Positions 1-8,585 are shown, numbered from the stretch's first letter. The stretch is DNA of 64,000 nt from Clostridium estertheticum (GCF_026650985.1 NZ_CP086240.1:1-64000); one strand, 5' to 3'. Translations and numbers: made by a program. Notes: generated from the letters alone by a model not told the origin.

Positions 1-339
1 CATCACCTTTGGTGCTGACTTTATTTAACTTATACATATCTTGACTATTGTCAATAAATATATTAAACTAAGTATATAAATTAAATATTTAAAGATATAA
101 CTTTCCTATTCGGGAAGTTATCAGGATTTATGAAACTCTTGAATGAAGTCGACCAAACTTTTGATATTCAAGAGTTGTTTCATTTTTTGGATATATATAA
201 ACCCTGATTACTTTCCGTTTGTAAATAATTGTATTTTTATTTTGTTTTTTGTAATTTTATATGTTTTAATTTTACTATGGATTACCTATAATTTCAAGTT
301 TTTTAATATATAGTCATTTTTCATGTATATATCATAAGA
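1..339. other. Non-coding leader with terminator-like hairpins
   Basis: No convincing gene is seen here. Two inverted repeats are visible. One is a short one at about 99-120 (AACTTTCC / GGGAAGTTA). The other is a longer one at 131-181, TGAAACTCTTGAAT against ATTCAAGAGTTGTTTCA with a 3-nt bulge, followed by a run of T. The second reads as an intrinsic terminator for a transcript entering from the left. The rest is AT-rich sequence downstream of the minus-strand gene that ends at 340. Confidence 0.5.
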
Positions 340-1137
340 TCATTTTCTATATTTATCAATGTATTCAATCATGGCCATGGCCATTAGGTCCTGCATTGTA
401 TACTGACTATTTTCCTTACTGAATTCTTTAAACTTGGCTACAACACTTGGATATACCTTGAATCCTCGTGTAATTGGATCTTCCTTTAACCATTTTTTAT
501 CAATCTTTATTTCAGGGATTTCAATATCAATTATATTTTCTTTCTTTCTTTGCTTCCTATACCAATTACTCATTTCCTCAAATTCATATTTCATTTCTTC
601 AATAGATTTAATTCTCTTATCAAAACTCGCTAAGTCTGTTTTACTTAATGACACAATAGTTTCACTTTGTGGTGAAACTATAATCTCACTCTCGTTGTTT
701 GGTTTGTTAACTGTTTTTTTTTGAAATTCACTTTGTACATCCAAAATTTCATTTTTCAAATTTGAGTTACTATCCCTCTCATGTTTATAAAGATCATTCG
801 CATTATTAAGTGACGCTAAAGTTTCACTATCGTTGTTTGGCTTATTTACTGTATTCATCTTGGTTTCACTATTCACAACTATAGTATCACTTTTACCATT
901 CGTACTAAATTCACTAGGTATATCATAAAGAAAAGTTGATTTATTATATTTTATATTAGTATCTTGTATAGTAACTGAAAAATTTTTTCTATTTATTCCA
1001 AACCCTCTTATAAGTTTATCTGTTGGGATTTTATCATCCTTAGATCTATTTCTATTTGCAATAGTATTTTTATTTATATCTATCGCTATTTCTATAAGCT
1101 TGTCTATTGTTAATTCTAACTTCTTAGGCTTCCCCAT
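340..1137 (-). CDS. Plasmid-borne hypothetical protein, likely DNA-binding and autoregulated
   Basis: 265-aa acidic/lysine-rich protein that I cannot place in a named family. The middle contains an imperfect internal repeat (TVNKPNNDSE... and TVNKPNNESE...). The last 50 residues (about 220-265, from TRGFKVYPSVV onward) look like a compact helical domain. No membrane segment or signal peptide is seen. It is divergent from the iterons and rep1, which is the usual place for a copy-control or partition protein. A 25-bp inverted repeat lies just upstream of the start (1158-1182). Related TTTCACTAT-type motifs recur inside the gene where it encodes the repeats. A replication or partition role is inferred from location only. 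Confidence 0.6.
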   Translation of the reverse strand: MGKPKKLELTIDKLIEIAIDINKNTIANRNRSKDDKIPTDKLIRGFGINRKNFSVTIQDTNIKYNKSTFLYDIPSEFSTNGKSDTIVVNSETKMNTVNKPNNDSETLASLNNANDLYKHERDSNSNLKNEILDVQSEFQKKTVNKPNNESEIIVSPQSETIVSLSKTDLASFDKRIKSIEEMKYEFEEMSNWYRKQRKKENIIDIEIPEIKIDKKWLKEDPITRGFKVYPSVVAKFKEFSKENSQYTMQDLMAMAMIEYIDKYRK

Positions 1138-1157
1138 ATGTTTTCGCTCCTATCATA

Positions 1158-1182
1158 GCAACCATAGTTTCACTATAGTTGC
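1158..1182. promoter_or_regulatory. 25-bp inverted repeat, candidate operator
   Basis: The arms are GCAACCATAGT and ACTATAGTTGC around a TTC centre, with one mismatch. It sits 20-45 bp upstream of the start of the minus-strand gene ending at 1137, where a repressor would block transcription. Autoregulation is inferred from position. Confidence 0.5.
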
Positions 1183-1466
1183 ACTTTATAATTCAAGATA
1201 AAAACTCTTTAATTATAATTATAACTATAACTTATTTTATATTAGTTATGTTTTTAAATGTAAAATTTATCTTAATTTCATTTCTAATTCTAAGTGCAAC
1301 CTATTTACGAATAAACAAGATATATAAGAATTGTTGGCTATTTATGTTATATTTAGGAATACCGCACATTTTACTCTTAATGGTCTCATCTGTTCTAACT
1401 GGCAGTACTACTTTACCTGAAAACATTAATTTAAATATATATGAAAGGCAACTCATTTACGAATAA
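1179..1466 (+). CDS. Doubtful small membrane ORF overlapping iterons
   Basis: 95-aa ORF with a TTG start and no clear ribosome-binding site. It has three strongly hydrophobic stretches and could be a degraded piece of an EcfT-like membrane protein. However, two iteron-like sequences (1294-1314 and 1443-1466) lie inside it and its last codons are iteron sequence. It may therefore be a chance ORF in AT-rich origin DNA. Kept at low confidence. Confidence 0.2.
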   Translation: MHFIIQDKNSLIIIITITYFILVMFLNVKFILISFLILSATYLRINKIYKNCWLFMLYLGIPHILLLMVSSVLTGSTTLPENINLNIYERQLIYE

Positions 1467-1769
1467 CTTAATTCTATATAAACATATTTATGGTTAAAGA
1501 AAACTGTCTTTTATTAAAAATAAGTTCTTTACAAAAACTTACAACTACAGTTGATAATTTAAATAATAATTTTATAACTACTATTGTTGTTTTAATTAGT
1601 TTTAAATAAACAACAAAGTTTTAATACTTTTACGCACCCTTTAAACCGTTGATATGACTACGATTGAACATGCGAAAGGCAACCTATTTACGAACAAAGG
1701 CAACTTATTTACGAACAAATGCATTTTGAAAGGCAACTTATTTACGAGTAAAGGCAACCTATTTACGAA
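1294..1769 (+). repeat. Iteron array of replicon 1 (replication origin)
   Basis: Six direct copies of a 20-22-bp iteron with core GGCAACYTATTTACGAA. Four are clustered at 1675-1694, 1696-1715, 1729-1748 and 1750-1769. Two more divergent ones lie at 1294-1314 and 1443-1466. All are in the same orientation and precede a Rep_3 initiator gene, as in iteron-controlled theta plasmids. The 21-bp spacing of neighbouring units places them on one helix face. A partial core (GCAACT) follows at 1773. Confidence 0.85.
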
Positions 1770-1795
1770 TATGCAACTCGATTTATCAAAAGTTG

Positions 1796-1825
1796 TTGAC
1801 AACTCAATTATTGAAATGTTATAGT
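1796..1825 (+). promoter_or_regulatory. Promoter of rep1
   Basis: -35 TTGACA at 1796-1801 and -10 TATAGT at 1820-1825 with an 18-bp spacer, 26 bp before the rep1 ATG. The -35 is embedded in a small dyad (AGTTGTTGACAACT), which could let the initiator or another protein repress it. Confidence 0.65.
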
Positions 1826-1850
1826 TTATTTGTTTGGGGATGATTGGTAA

Positions 1851-2996
1851 ATGATAACAGATTTAACAAAAGCAAATAATAATTGGGTATATCAAAGTAA
1901 TAAATTAATTGAAGCATCATATTCATTTACAGTATTGGAACAAAAATTGATTAGATTGCTTGCAAGTATGATAACAAAAGACGATGTTGATTTAAAAGAA
2001 TATCAATTCGCAGCGACTGATCTAAGTAAGACCTTAAACATTCATAAAAGAAATATTTATAGGGAATTAGACAGTGTCACAGATAAATTAATGGCAAGGT
2101 TTATAAAAATGAAAAATGACGATACCCAGGAGTTTGATAAATTTCATTTAATAAAAACAGCAAAATTACGAAAGGGTATATTAACACTGAAAATTGATGA
2201 AGACATGAAGGATTTTTACTTGAAATTAAATTGGTATACAAAATATCAATTAAAAAATATAATGCAATTTAAAAGTACTTATTCTTTTAGATTATATGAG
2301 TTATTAAAGCAGTATGAGGGGATAGGTAATAGATCAATTACCCTTGATAATTTAAGAGTTGGATTAGATATTGAAAAAAAGCAGTATCCAAAGTACTCAA
2401 ACTTAAAGCAAAAGGTAATAAATGTTGCTCTAAATGAGATAAATACAAAAACTGATATAGTATTTGATTATGAAGAAATCAAGACAGGTCGAAAAGTTAC
2501 AAGTATTAAATTTAACATAAAGGCTAATAAAGCTAATAATATAGCAATAGAAGAGATTTGTGCCACTAAGGTAAGTAAATCCACCTACGAAGCAAATAAG
2601 TGCTCTACGGAGGATATAAAGACCGTTAAAAGCATATTCAAAGAAGATATAACCATAGATCAAGCAAAATCTGTGTTAATTGCTGCCAAAGGTAACTTAG
2701 AAATTATTAAAGAAAAATATGATCTACCAAGAAAAATAGATGTTGGGAACATAGTGGGATGGGTAATTAATGCAATTAACTGTAAGTACAAAGCACCTAA
2801 AGGCATGAGAAATGCTGGCGGTAGTTTTAATGACTACGAGCAAAGAAAGTATGACTTTGACAAGCTGGAAAGTAATTTATTAGGTAAATATGATGATAAA
2901 TTTAATGAAGAAGGTAATATGAATGTGAAATCTATGGTGGATGATGTTAGAAAAGCTATGAATTCAAAGACGTCCACAGGAACAACTCATAAATAA
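1851..2996 (+). CDS. repB: Plasmid replication initiator, Rep_3/RepB family (rep1)
   Basis: 381-aa initiator that would bind the iterons upstream and open the origin. The N-terminal half (about 10-230) has the Rep_3 layout of two winged-helix domains. Hallmarks are the start YQSNKLIEASYSFTVLEQ, the KSTYSFRLYELLK motif and the EEIKTGRKVTSIKF segment. The C-terminal tail (about 290-350, GNIVGWVINAI...YEQRKYDF) is shared with the second initiator at 48.3 kb, so the two are homologous but clearly diverged. A good promoter and GGGG ribosome-binding site precede the ATG. A strong terminator follows at 3063. Confidence 0.9.
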   Translation: MITDLTKANNNWVYQSNKLIEASYSFTVLEQKLIRLLASMITKDDVDLKEYQFAATDLSKTLNIHKRNIYRELDSVTDKLMARFIKMKNDDTQEFDKFHLIKTAKLRKGILTLKIDEDMKDFYLKLNWYTKYQLKNIMQFKSTYSFRLYELLKQYEGIGNRSITLDNLRVGLDIEKKQYPKYSNLKQKVINVALNEINTKTDIVFDYEEIKTGRKVTSIKFNIKANKANNIAIEEICATKVSKSTYEANKCSTEDIKTVKSIFKEDITIDQAKSVLIAAKGNLEIIKEKYDLPRKIDVGNIVGWVINAINCKYKAPKGMRNAGGSFNDYEQRKYDFDKLESNLLGKYDDKFNEEGNMNVKSMVDDVRKAMNSKTSTGTTHK

Positions 2997-3062
2997 ACCA
3001 ATAGTAAATGTGAGGTACAGTCGACATACATGTAAATATGAGCCACATTATGGATAATTATG

Positions 3063-3106
3063 AAATGCGCTTTGTCAAATAGACAAGGCGCATTTTACTT
3101 TTTTCT
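3063..3106 (+). terminator. Rho-independent terminator after rep1
   Basis: Stem AATGCGCTTTGTC / GACAAGGCGCATT around a short loop (3063-3095), then a T-rich tail to about 3104. It lies 70 bp after the rep1 stop. Confidence 0.85.
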
Positions 3107-3498
3107 ATCCCCATTATATTAAAGAGTTGAATGCTTCAATTGTTGGATCTAAACAATTTTTATATGAAATCTATATTATTAATAGTATAATTATGTAAAT
3201 ATATTTTTTTTATGTTTGCTAAATATACGAGATGAATCAATTGCGGACTTTATTCTTAAACACAGAAAAAAGGCTTGTTAAATAACTTTTTTAACTACGT
3301 AATCGTATAGAATAGTGACATAAAGTACCAATGTTTGAACATTATGTTTTGTTTATTCGTATGAGACATCTAGAATTATATTTACCTTATGCATTAAGCA
3401 GAGAACTAATTACCAAAAGTTTTCCTAATAGTGTATTTATTTATAATATATGAAAAAACATCTTATAAAATTTTTAAATAGAAAAGGAGACGTTAATA
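3107..3498. other. AT-rich non-coding spacer
   Basis: No gene or repeat family recognised. A ribosome-binding site (AAAGGAG) at its right end serves the next gene. Confidence 0.4.
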
Positions 3499-4260
3499 AT
3501 GCTAACTGAAATTCCAATAAAAGAACTACCTACGAAAAACATTAAAGAAGTAGAGAGTACATGTAAGGCCTCTCGAATTCCTTTTTTAAAAACAGAAGAT
3601 TTATCTGAGGTTTCTGATATTATTTCAGCTAATTGCTACTTAGAGGTTATTGTTTATATATTGTATTTTATGAATATAGAAGGATATCCTATTAACATAA
3701 GTTTACCAGAAACAATTAAATTGGAAAATTTATCTTCACTACCATTCATTTGTAATGTTAATAGAATTTTCAGTTACCAACGCGCTATTGTTGATGATAA
3801 TTCTATAGTTACTGAAATTCAAGTTAAAGATTTACGACCACAAACTATAAAATTTGTTGAAGAACTTGTTAATTTAAATAGAATAGATCCCATTTTTAAA
3901 ATGCTATTTAAAAGTCAACAATCAGATCTACATATAAATTCAAATTCATCTAATAATGTCCGTGCCTATATAATTAATAAAGAAACTAAAAACTTAGAAA
4001 ATGAACTAATAAGTAATATACAAAAATATTTATTATGGGAATGTATAAATAATAATGGCATATATGGAATACCGATAAGTGGTTTATCTATTTATGATTT
4101 TGAAAATAAATGTTTCCAAGATTTTATTCGATTTTTCGGAGAAACATATGTAGTAGGTTCAGGAGAACCCTGGAAATCTACACATCTTATAATAAGCAAA
4201 CCGGAAGAAAATTCACTAACTCCGTTATTAGAAAGTAAACTTAGATTTTCATTAGTTTAG
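3499..4260 (+). CDS. Hypothetical protein, 253 aa
   Basis: Soluble-looking protein of unknown family. The start is supported by AAAGGAGACG 8-15 bp upstream. A hydrophobic patch at about 45-60 (LEVIVYILYFMNI) is too short and polar to be a clear membrane helix. A basic, Asn-rich middle is followed by a C-terminal part with GSGEPWKSTHL. It is monocistronic between replicon 1 and the small peptide unit on the other strand. Confidence 0.6.
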   Translation: MLTEIPIKELPTKNIKEVESTCKASRIPFLKTEDLSEVSDIISANCYLEVIVYILYFMNIEGYPINISLPETIKLENLSSLPFICNVNRIFSYQRAIVDDNSIVTEIQVKDLRPQTIKFVEELVNLNRIDPIFKMLFKSQQSDLHINSNSSNNVRAYIINKETKNLENELISNIQKYLLWECINNNGIYGIPISGLSIYDFENKCFQDFIRFFGETYVVGSGEPWKSTHLIISKPEENSLTPLLESKLRFSLV

Positions 4261-4300
4261 ATTTCTAATGGTTATATTTAAATTCCAAAAACGAAGATTT

Positions 4301-4331
4301 GTAACAGTAGTGACAGAGTAACTACTGTTAC
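4301..4331. terminator. Hairpin between convergent genes
   Basis: Perfect 11-bp stem GTAACAGTAGT / ACTACTGTTAC. It overlaps the stop codon of the small minus-strand ORF at 4328-4444 and lies 40 bp past the plus-strand gene, so it probably ends both. No long T-run follows on either strand. Confidence 0.55.
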
Positions 4332-4444
4332 TTGGCTAAAATTCTTATTAATTGTGGTGCATTTGTTATTATTGTCATTATAACAGGACCAAACATGGCA
4401 ATTAATATAATTGCAAATACAGTTTTCTTAAATGTTATATTCAA
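4328..4444 (-). CDS. 38-aa hydrophobic peptide
   Basis: Complete small transcription unit, seen directly. The promoter is TTGCAC-N17-TATAAT. The ribosome-binding site AAAGGGGTG precedes a TTG start (MNITFKKTVF...). One transmembrane helix (VFAIILIAMFGPVIMTII) is followed by a short basic tail and a hairpin. Size and build resemble type I toxins or small membrane regulators. No antitoxin RNA is proven and the peptide matches no family I know. Confidence 0.55.
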   Translation of the reverse strand: MNITFKKTVFAIILIAMFGPVIMTIITNAPQLIRILAK

Positions 4445-4527
4445 AGCTTACACCCCTTTGCTATATTAGAACTTCTACGAAATAAGGTAGCTGATTTATA
4501 GTTGTTTATATTTGTATCATTTACCAA

Positions 4528-4556
4528 ATTATAATAGTTCTAAATCTTATGTGCAA
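4528..4556 (-). promoter_or_regulatory. Promoter of the 38-aa peptide
   Basis: Reading on the minus strand: -35 TTGCAC (4556-4551), 17-bp spacer, -10 TATAAT (4533-4528). Predicted leader is about 75 nt. Confidence 0.6.
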
Positions 4557-4903
4557 ATCAAAATATATCTTTGTAACATTAGATATAAATAATGTATAAA
4601 GGGGGTGTATATTCTCAATTAGACACCTTTTATGCAGTAAAATAGAGCCTCACTGTATATTAAAAAGGAATGAATGAAGGTATAGGCTAGTTATAGGTAC
4701 ATAATAAATGACGTGAAACGAACTATTGAACGATGCCGTGTTTATGTAATTTAGAATTTTCATCCTAAAATCAAATGATAACCTATGACAAAAGCTTAGA
4801 TAGTAGTAAAAAACACCTGAAGTACTTATGATTTATTATATTATGCTATATTTTAATTAAATTTGTTAATAATATAGGTAGTAATAAGTTAGGAAGTGTT
4901 AAC
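4557..4903. other. Non-coding spacer
   Basis: No gene supported. AT-rich sequence upstream of the DUF421 gene. Confidence 0.4.
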
Positions 4904-5587
4904 TTGAATGAACATTTAATTATAATATTTAGATCAATTGTTACGTATTTTGTTCTGCTTTTTTTTACCAGAGCTATGGGAAGAAAACAAATATCTCAAT
5001 TAACCTATTTTGATTATATTGTTGGTATAACAATAGGTTCTATTGTAGGAGAGGCGGCTGTAAATAAAAATGTTGAAATTATTGACATCATAATTTCTAT
5101 TGCAATATGGAGTCTCCTTACGATATTAATTTCAGAAATAACCCTTAAGAATATTAAATTAAGACTATTAATAGATAGTGAGCCATTATTAATTATTGAT
5201 AAAGGAAAAGTTATTTATAAGAATATGAAGAAAGCTAGATATAATATGGGAGATTTATTGATGCAACTAAGGAATAAAGATGTTTTTTTTATTACTGACG
5301 TAGAAATAGCGGTATTAGAGCCAGATGGTAAACTCAGTGTTTTGAAAAAATCAGAACAAACCATAGTAACCGTTGGAGATATGAATATTAAAAAACCTAA
5401 AACTGGAATGATGGTAGATATTGTTCTAGATGGAAACATAATATCCTCACACTTATCTTTAATTCAAAAAGATGAGAAGTGGGTAATGTCGCAATTAAAA
5501 GCAAGAAATATCAATAATATAAAAGATGTAATTTTTGCTGGGGTACAGTCGGATGAACAATTTTATATTGTTACTAAGTATAGTTAA
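4904..5587 (+). CDS. DUF421 family membrane protein (YetF-like)
   Basis: 227 aa. Three N-terminal transmembrane helices (about 5-25, 35-55, 60-80) are followed by a soluble C-terminal domain. The opening MGRKQISQLTYFDYIVGITIG segment is the family signature, and LLIIDKGKVIYKNMKKARYN begins the conserved cytosolic domain. Members occur in several copies in spore formers and some affect spore-protein or membrane phenotypes; the biochemical role is unknown. The start codon is a TTG. It converges on the Met-rich gene, with a shared terminator between them. Confidence 0.85.
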   Translation: MNEHLIIIFRSIVTYFVLLFFTRAMGRKQISQLTYFDYIVGITIGSIVGEAAVNKNVEIIDIIISIAIWSLLTILISEITLKNIKLRLLIDSEPLLIIDKGKVIYKNMKKARYNMGDLLMQLRNKDVFFITDVEIAVLEPDGKLSVLKKSEQTIVTVGDMNIKKPKTGMMVDIVLDGNIISSHLSLIQKDEKWVMSQLKARNINNIKDVIFAGVQSDEQFYIVTKYS

Positions 5588-5632
5588 ATAAAAATTTATG
5601 TAAATTTAATTTAATTTTATAATGACGTTAAT

Positions 5633-5663
5633 AAAAAGATGTTCATGAAGAACACCTTTTTTT
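5633..5663. terminator. Bidirectional terminator
   Basis: Stem with A-run on the left and T-run on the right (AAAAAG..GTTC / GAAC..CTTTTT). It can stop the DUF421 gene on plus and the Met-rich gene on minus. Confidence 0.75.
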
Positions 5664-5677
5664 AGATACACTTCCGT

Positions 5678-6334
5678 CTATCTACCGGTAAATGTAGCCA
5701 TCCCATTATCTCCACTGTAAGGAGGTGCCCCTTTAACTGTTACGTAACAAATTATTAGCATATACTCTGCTCCTCTAGGAATAACTTGATTGAAAGTTAA
5801 TATAAATGTTCTAGCTGAACCATTTTTTGAATCTATTTTAACATTACTATTAGTAAGCGAATTTCCAGCATTCACACTATCATTCATACCAAGCGTAGCT
5901 ATACCTTCAGGAATAACATTCATTGTATCCTTAATCCAGTAATTAGTTGATTTCATTCCTAATCTTACGTCGACATCCATGTCGTAGCTAATTTGAATTT
6001 GATTAGGTGAAAGCTGTTCCAATCTAACTAACATTGGAATAGGTAATCGCACACTATCATCATTTTCCACATTGACGTCATTTCGCATACACCTCATTGG
6101 ATTCATGCTTTGCATTTCCAGCATTTGTGGCATTCCATACATATTACCTTTCATATCCATCATTGGGTACATGTTTTGCATACTCATTATTTGATACATG
6201 CTTTGCATATTCATCATCAGATACATTCCCTGCATCATTTTATACATGCTCTGCATATCCATCATCTGATACATGCAAGACATACCCCTCATTTGAGGCA
6301 TGTCTGGCATAGGTTGTTTCAAATATGTTTCCAA
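5678..6334 (-). CDS. Methionine-rich protein with C-terminal beta-sandwich-like domain
   Basis: 218 aa. The first 85 residues hold about 30 methionines in repeats of the type MYQMMDMQSMYKMM and NMQSMYQIM. The rest (about 90-218) is a normal-composition domain predicted to be beta-rich, ending GDNGMATFTGR. There is no signal peptide. Met-rich repeats can bind Cu(I)/Ag(I), and surface or spore-coat proteins of spore formers can be similarly biased. Either role is inference. An AAAGAGGTGTAA ribosome-binding site supports the start. Two plus-strand ORFs over the repeats are shadows. Confidence 0.65.
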   Translation of the reverse strand: METYLKQPMPDMPQMRGMSCMYQMMDMQSMYKMMQGMYLMMNMQSMYQIMSMQNMYPMMDMKGNMYGMPQMLEMQSMNPMRCMRNDVNVENDDSVRLPIPMLVRLEQLSPNQIQISYDMDVDVRLGMKSTNYWIKDTMNVIPEGIATLGMNDSVNAGNSLTNSNVKIDSKNGSARTFILTFNQVIPRGAEYMLIICYVTVKGAPPYSGDNGMATFTGR

Positions 6335-6845
6335 TAATTACACCTCTTTAATAGTTTTTATATACATCAATATTATATGAAGGGAGCTATTAACTGTTAA
6401 TATATATTTATAAATGCAATTAGGATAAGGGTGCGACCCTAAAATAAATTAGAATACTCAAGGAGTCTGAATTTAAGCTACAGTTAGAAATTAATAAAAT
6501 GAAGACTTAATTGAAGAAGAAAATATATTAATATAAAGTAAAATACTCAAACTCAATTAATGTAACAATTTGAATGCATTATCAGTATGATATAGTACAT
6601 AGCACATCCATTTGCCAATAAATAAGGCATTGTAAATATACTCTAATTTCAAAATTTATCTCTTGAATTTTGAAGTTATTATTTTCTAAAACTAAAGAAA
6701 GGCATACAATATAATTTTCATTATATTGTATGTAACACTGTAATTTTATTGATTATTTAAATAAATTATATTAGTTGAAACTTTTTAACAAACATTTATG
6801 TATGTCTTATTATATAAAATACATATTAGAGGAGTATGATCTGTT
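6335..6845. other. Non-coding spacer with a small palindrome
   Basis: AT-rich, no supported gene. A GC-richer palindrome AGGGTGCGACCCT lies at 6428-6440. The right end carries the ribosome-binding site GAGGAG of the lipoprotein gene. Confidence 0.4.
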
Positions 6846-7205
6846 ATGAAAAAAACTATGAGGATTATATCTTTAATATTAATGTTATTAGTTTTTACCA
6901 CGATGATTGGCTGTCAGAACAAAAATGGTTCAACTATTCAGCAAAAGGATATCCGGGAAAGTGTATGGACCCAACTCTCAAAATCAGAACAAAATGAAAT
7001 GGTTGGTACTTGGAATGATGGGAAGATAGAAAAAAGTATAGCTAAAAAAGATTCTAATACATTTACACTCGATGATAAAAGTCTTGATGGTAAAGAAGTA
7101 TATCTAATTACCTTTAAATCAAAAAATGAGTCTACTATCGGGAATGTCCGAAAATTAGTAGATATCAAAAGTGGCAAAATTGTTGGAAGTGCTTTTAGAA
7201 ATTAA
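6846..7205 (+). CDS. Small lipoprotein of unknown function
   Basis: 119 aa. A basic start (MKKTMR), hydrophobic core and lipobox TMIGC at about 19-23 predict lipidation at Cys-23 and attachment to the outer face of the membrane. The mature part is charged and contains TWNDGKIEKS and KEVYLITFKSKNEST, consistent with a small beta-rich fold. No relation to neighbours is evident. Confidence 0.7.
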   Translation: MKKTMRIISLILMLLVFTTMIGCQNKNGSTIQQKDIRESVWTQLSKSEQNEMVGTWNDGKIEKSIAKKDSNTFTLDDKSLDGKEVYLITFKSKNESTIGNVRKLVDIKSGKIVGSAFRN

Positions 7206-7300
7206 TGAACTGTAATCATTAAATCGGGTTCAAGTGTTTTGCTCCTAATATATATAATGTGTTTTTTATCCCAATTTTAAAATAATAGCAATTTTATATA

Positions 7301-7355
7301 TTGACATAATTTATCTATTATAATATAATCTAACATAGTGTTTAGTTACTAAACA
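7301..7355 (+). promoter_or_regulatory. Promoter plus palindromic operator of the marR gene
   Basis: Consensus promoter TTGACA (7301-7306), 17-bp spacer, TATAAT (7324-7329). The 17-bp palindrome TGTTTAGTTACTAAACA (7339-7355) overlaps the expected transcription start. The same palindrome, longer, recurs at 7846-7868 on the other side of the gene, as expected for MarR autoregulation. Confidence 0.8.
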
Positions 7356-7372
7356 GGTGAGGAGATAATATA

Positions 7373-7834
7373 ATGACTGAAAAATCAACTACTGAAATTA
7401 TGATACATAATTTTGAAAAAGTTATGAATAAATATAATGCATGGGAAAAGAAACCTCGGTATTATGAAACAAAAGACCTATTATATAGATCCGAAGTTCA
7501 TACAATTGACGCTATAGGAAAAAATAATAAAATCAATGTTACCGAATTGGCTCAATATTTAGGAATTACTAAAGGTGCTGTTTCCCAAATGGTAGACAAA
7601 CTCATAAAAAAAAATATGGTAAATAAAAAACTGGTATCAAATAATGAAAATGAGGTTTCTTTAGAACTGACTGAAAATGGAACCCTTGTATATTTAGGAC
7701 ATGAAGAATATCATAAAGAACTTTACAACGAGATAGCAAAACACTTGAATTATTTATCTAACGAAAATATTGAAATCTTTTTAGATATTTTAAATATATT
7801 AGATGCTTTTTTAGAAACAAAAGATTCAAAATAA
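7373..7834 (+). CDS. MarR family transcriptional regulator
   Basis: 153 aa with the MarR winged-helix layout: N-terminal dimerisation helix, NVTELAQYLGITKGAVSQMVDKLIKKNMV recognition helix (about 60-88), wing, and C-terminal helices. It is flanked by two copies of the same palindrome, one in its own promoter and one before the downstream membrane-protein gene. It probably represses both itself and that gene until a ligand releases it. The ligand is unknown. Confidence 0.85.
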   Translation: MTEKSTTEIMIHNFEKVMNKYNAWEKKPRYYETKDLLYRSEVHTIDAIGKNNKINVTELAQYLGITKGAVSQMVDKLIKKNMVNKKLVSNNENEVSLELTENGTLVYLGHEEYHKELYNEIAKHLNYLSNENIEIFLDILNILDAFLETKDSK

Positions 7835-7845
7835 TTTTTTTGCCA

Positions 7846-7868
7846 CAGTGTTTAGTAACTAAACACTG
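7846..7868 (+). promoter_or_regulatory. Second MarR operator
   Basis: 23-bp perfect palindrome: 11-bp arms, CAGTGTTTAGT and ACTAAACACTG, around one central A. It lies between the marR gene and the membrane-protein gene and contains the same 17-bp core as 7339-7355 apart from the centre base. Confidence 0.75.
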
Positions 7869-7898
7869 CTTGTAGCTTAATTCATAGGAGGTTTTATC

Positions 7899-8585
7899 AT
7901 GGATACAATTATGTTTTATAAGATTTCAGGAGTTTTTATTATTTTAGTAGCTTTAACTTTTAGTATAGGTCAAGTAGGTATTACTAAGCTTTTTGATTAT
8001 CCTCAAATATTGAGGTCATCTACTAATGTTATTTTACATAAATATCATGATGGAGGCACAAAATTGAAATTTTTCTGGGGTTGTAATGCGTTGGGTGGAT
8101 TAATGATAATTCCAATGTCTGCAATATTTTTTAAAGTTTTAGGTAGAAATGATACACCCTATTTAATTGTTGGAGCAACATTTGGTATGGCTTCAGGAAT
8201 TTTTTATGTTTTGGGATTTATGAGATGGTTATTTTTAGCAGATAGCTTATCGATTCAATATGTAAATAAAGATACTGATTCAATAACGAAAAAAACAATT
8301 GAAATAATTTTTAAATCTTTTAATATATATTGTGGTAACTCTATTGGAGAAACAATGGGATTTCTATGTATGGGCATATGGCTCTGTATATCAGGCATAT
8401 CAATATTTGGTTCACCATTATTCCCACCATTTATAGGAGCAGCACTTATTATTTGTGGTATAGGAATTCTTGTAGGTCCATTAGAATGGGTAGGTATAAA
8501 ATCATCAAACAAAATTAATAAGCTGTCTATGAAACTACTAATGTTACTTCTTATATATGTTGGAATAAGATTAATAACTTATTAA
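7899..8585 (+). CDS. Polytopic membrane protein (DUF4386-like)
   Basis: 228 aa with about six hydrophobic segments. The start is set by AGGAGG seven bases upstream of ATG. Pattern and length resemble small integral membrane proteins annotated as DUF4386 or hypothetical in clostridia. The family assignment is tentative. It is the likely target of the neighbouring MarR regulator through the palindrome at 7846, suggesting a stress- or ligand-induced membrane function. Confidence 0.6.
   Translation: MDTIMFYKISGVFIILVALTFSIGQVGITKLFDYPQILRSSTNVILHKYHDGGTKLKFFWGCNALGGLMIIPMSAIFFKVLGRNDTPYLIVGATFGMASGIFYVLGFMRWLFLADSLSIQYVNKDTDSITKKTIEIIFKSFNIYCGNSIGETMGFLCMGIWLCISGISIFGSPLFPPFIGAALIICGIGILVGPLEWVGIKSSNKINKLSMKLLMLLLIYVGIRLITY

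Noticed and set aside
434-724. 96-aa plus-strand ORF over the 265-aa minus-strand gene
   Set aside because: Lies wholly inside the minus-strand gene; hydrophobic translation is typical of antisense AT-rich codons, with no ribosome-binding site.
1675-1769. Short regular repeats suspected as CRISPR
   Set aside because: 20-bp iterons with 1-13-bp gaps before a Rep gene; spacers far too short.
2430-2663. 77-aa minus-strand ORF inside rep1
   Set aside because: Shadow of the Rep_3 coding frame.
6097-6337. Two plus-strand His/Cys-rich ORFs
   Set aside because: Complement of the Met-repeat coding sequence (ATG complement reads CAT = His); not independent genes.
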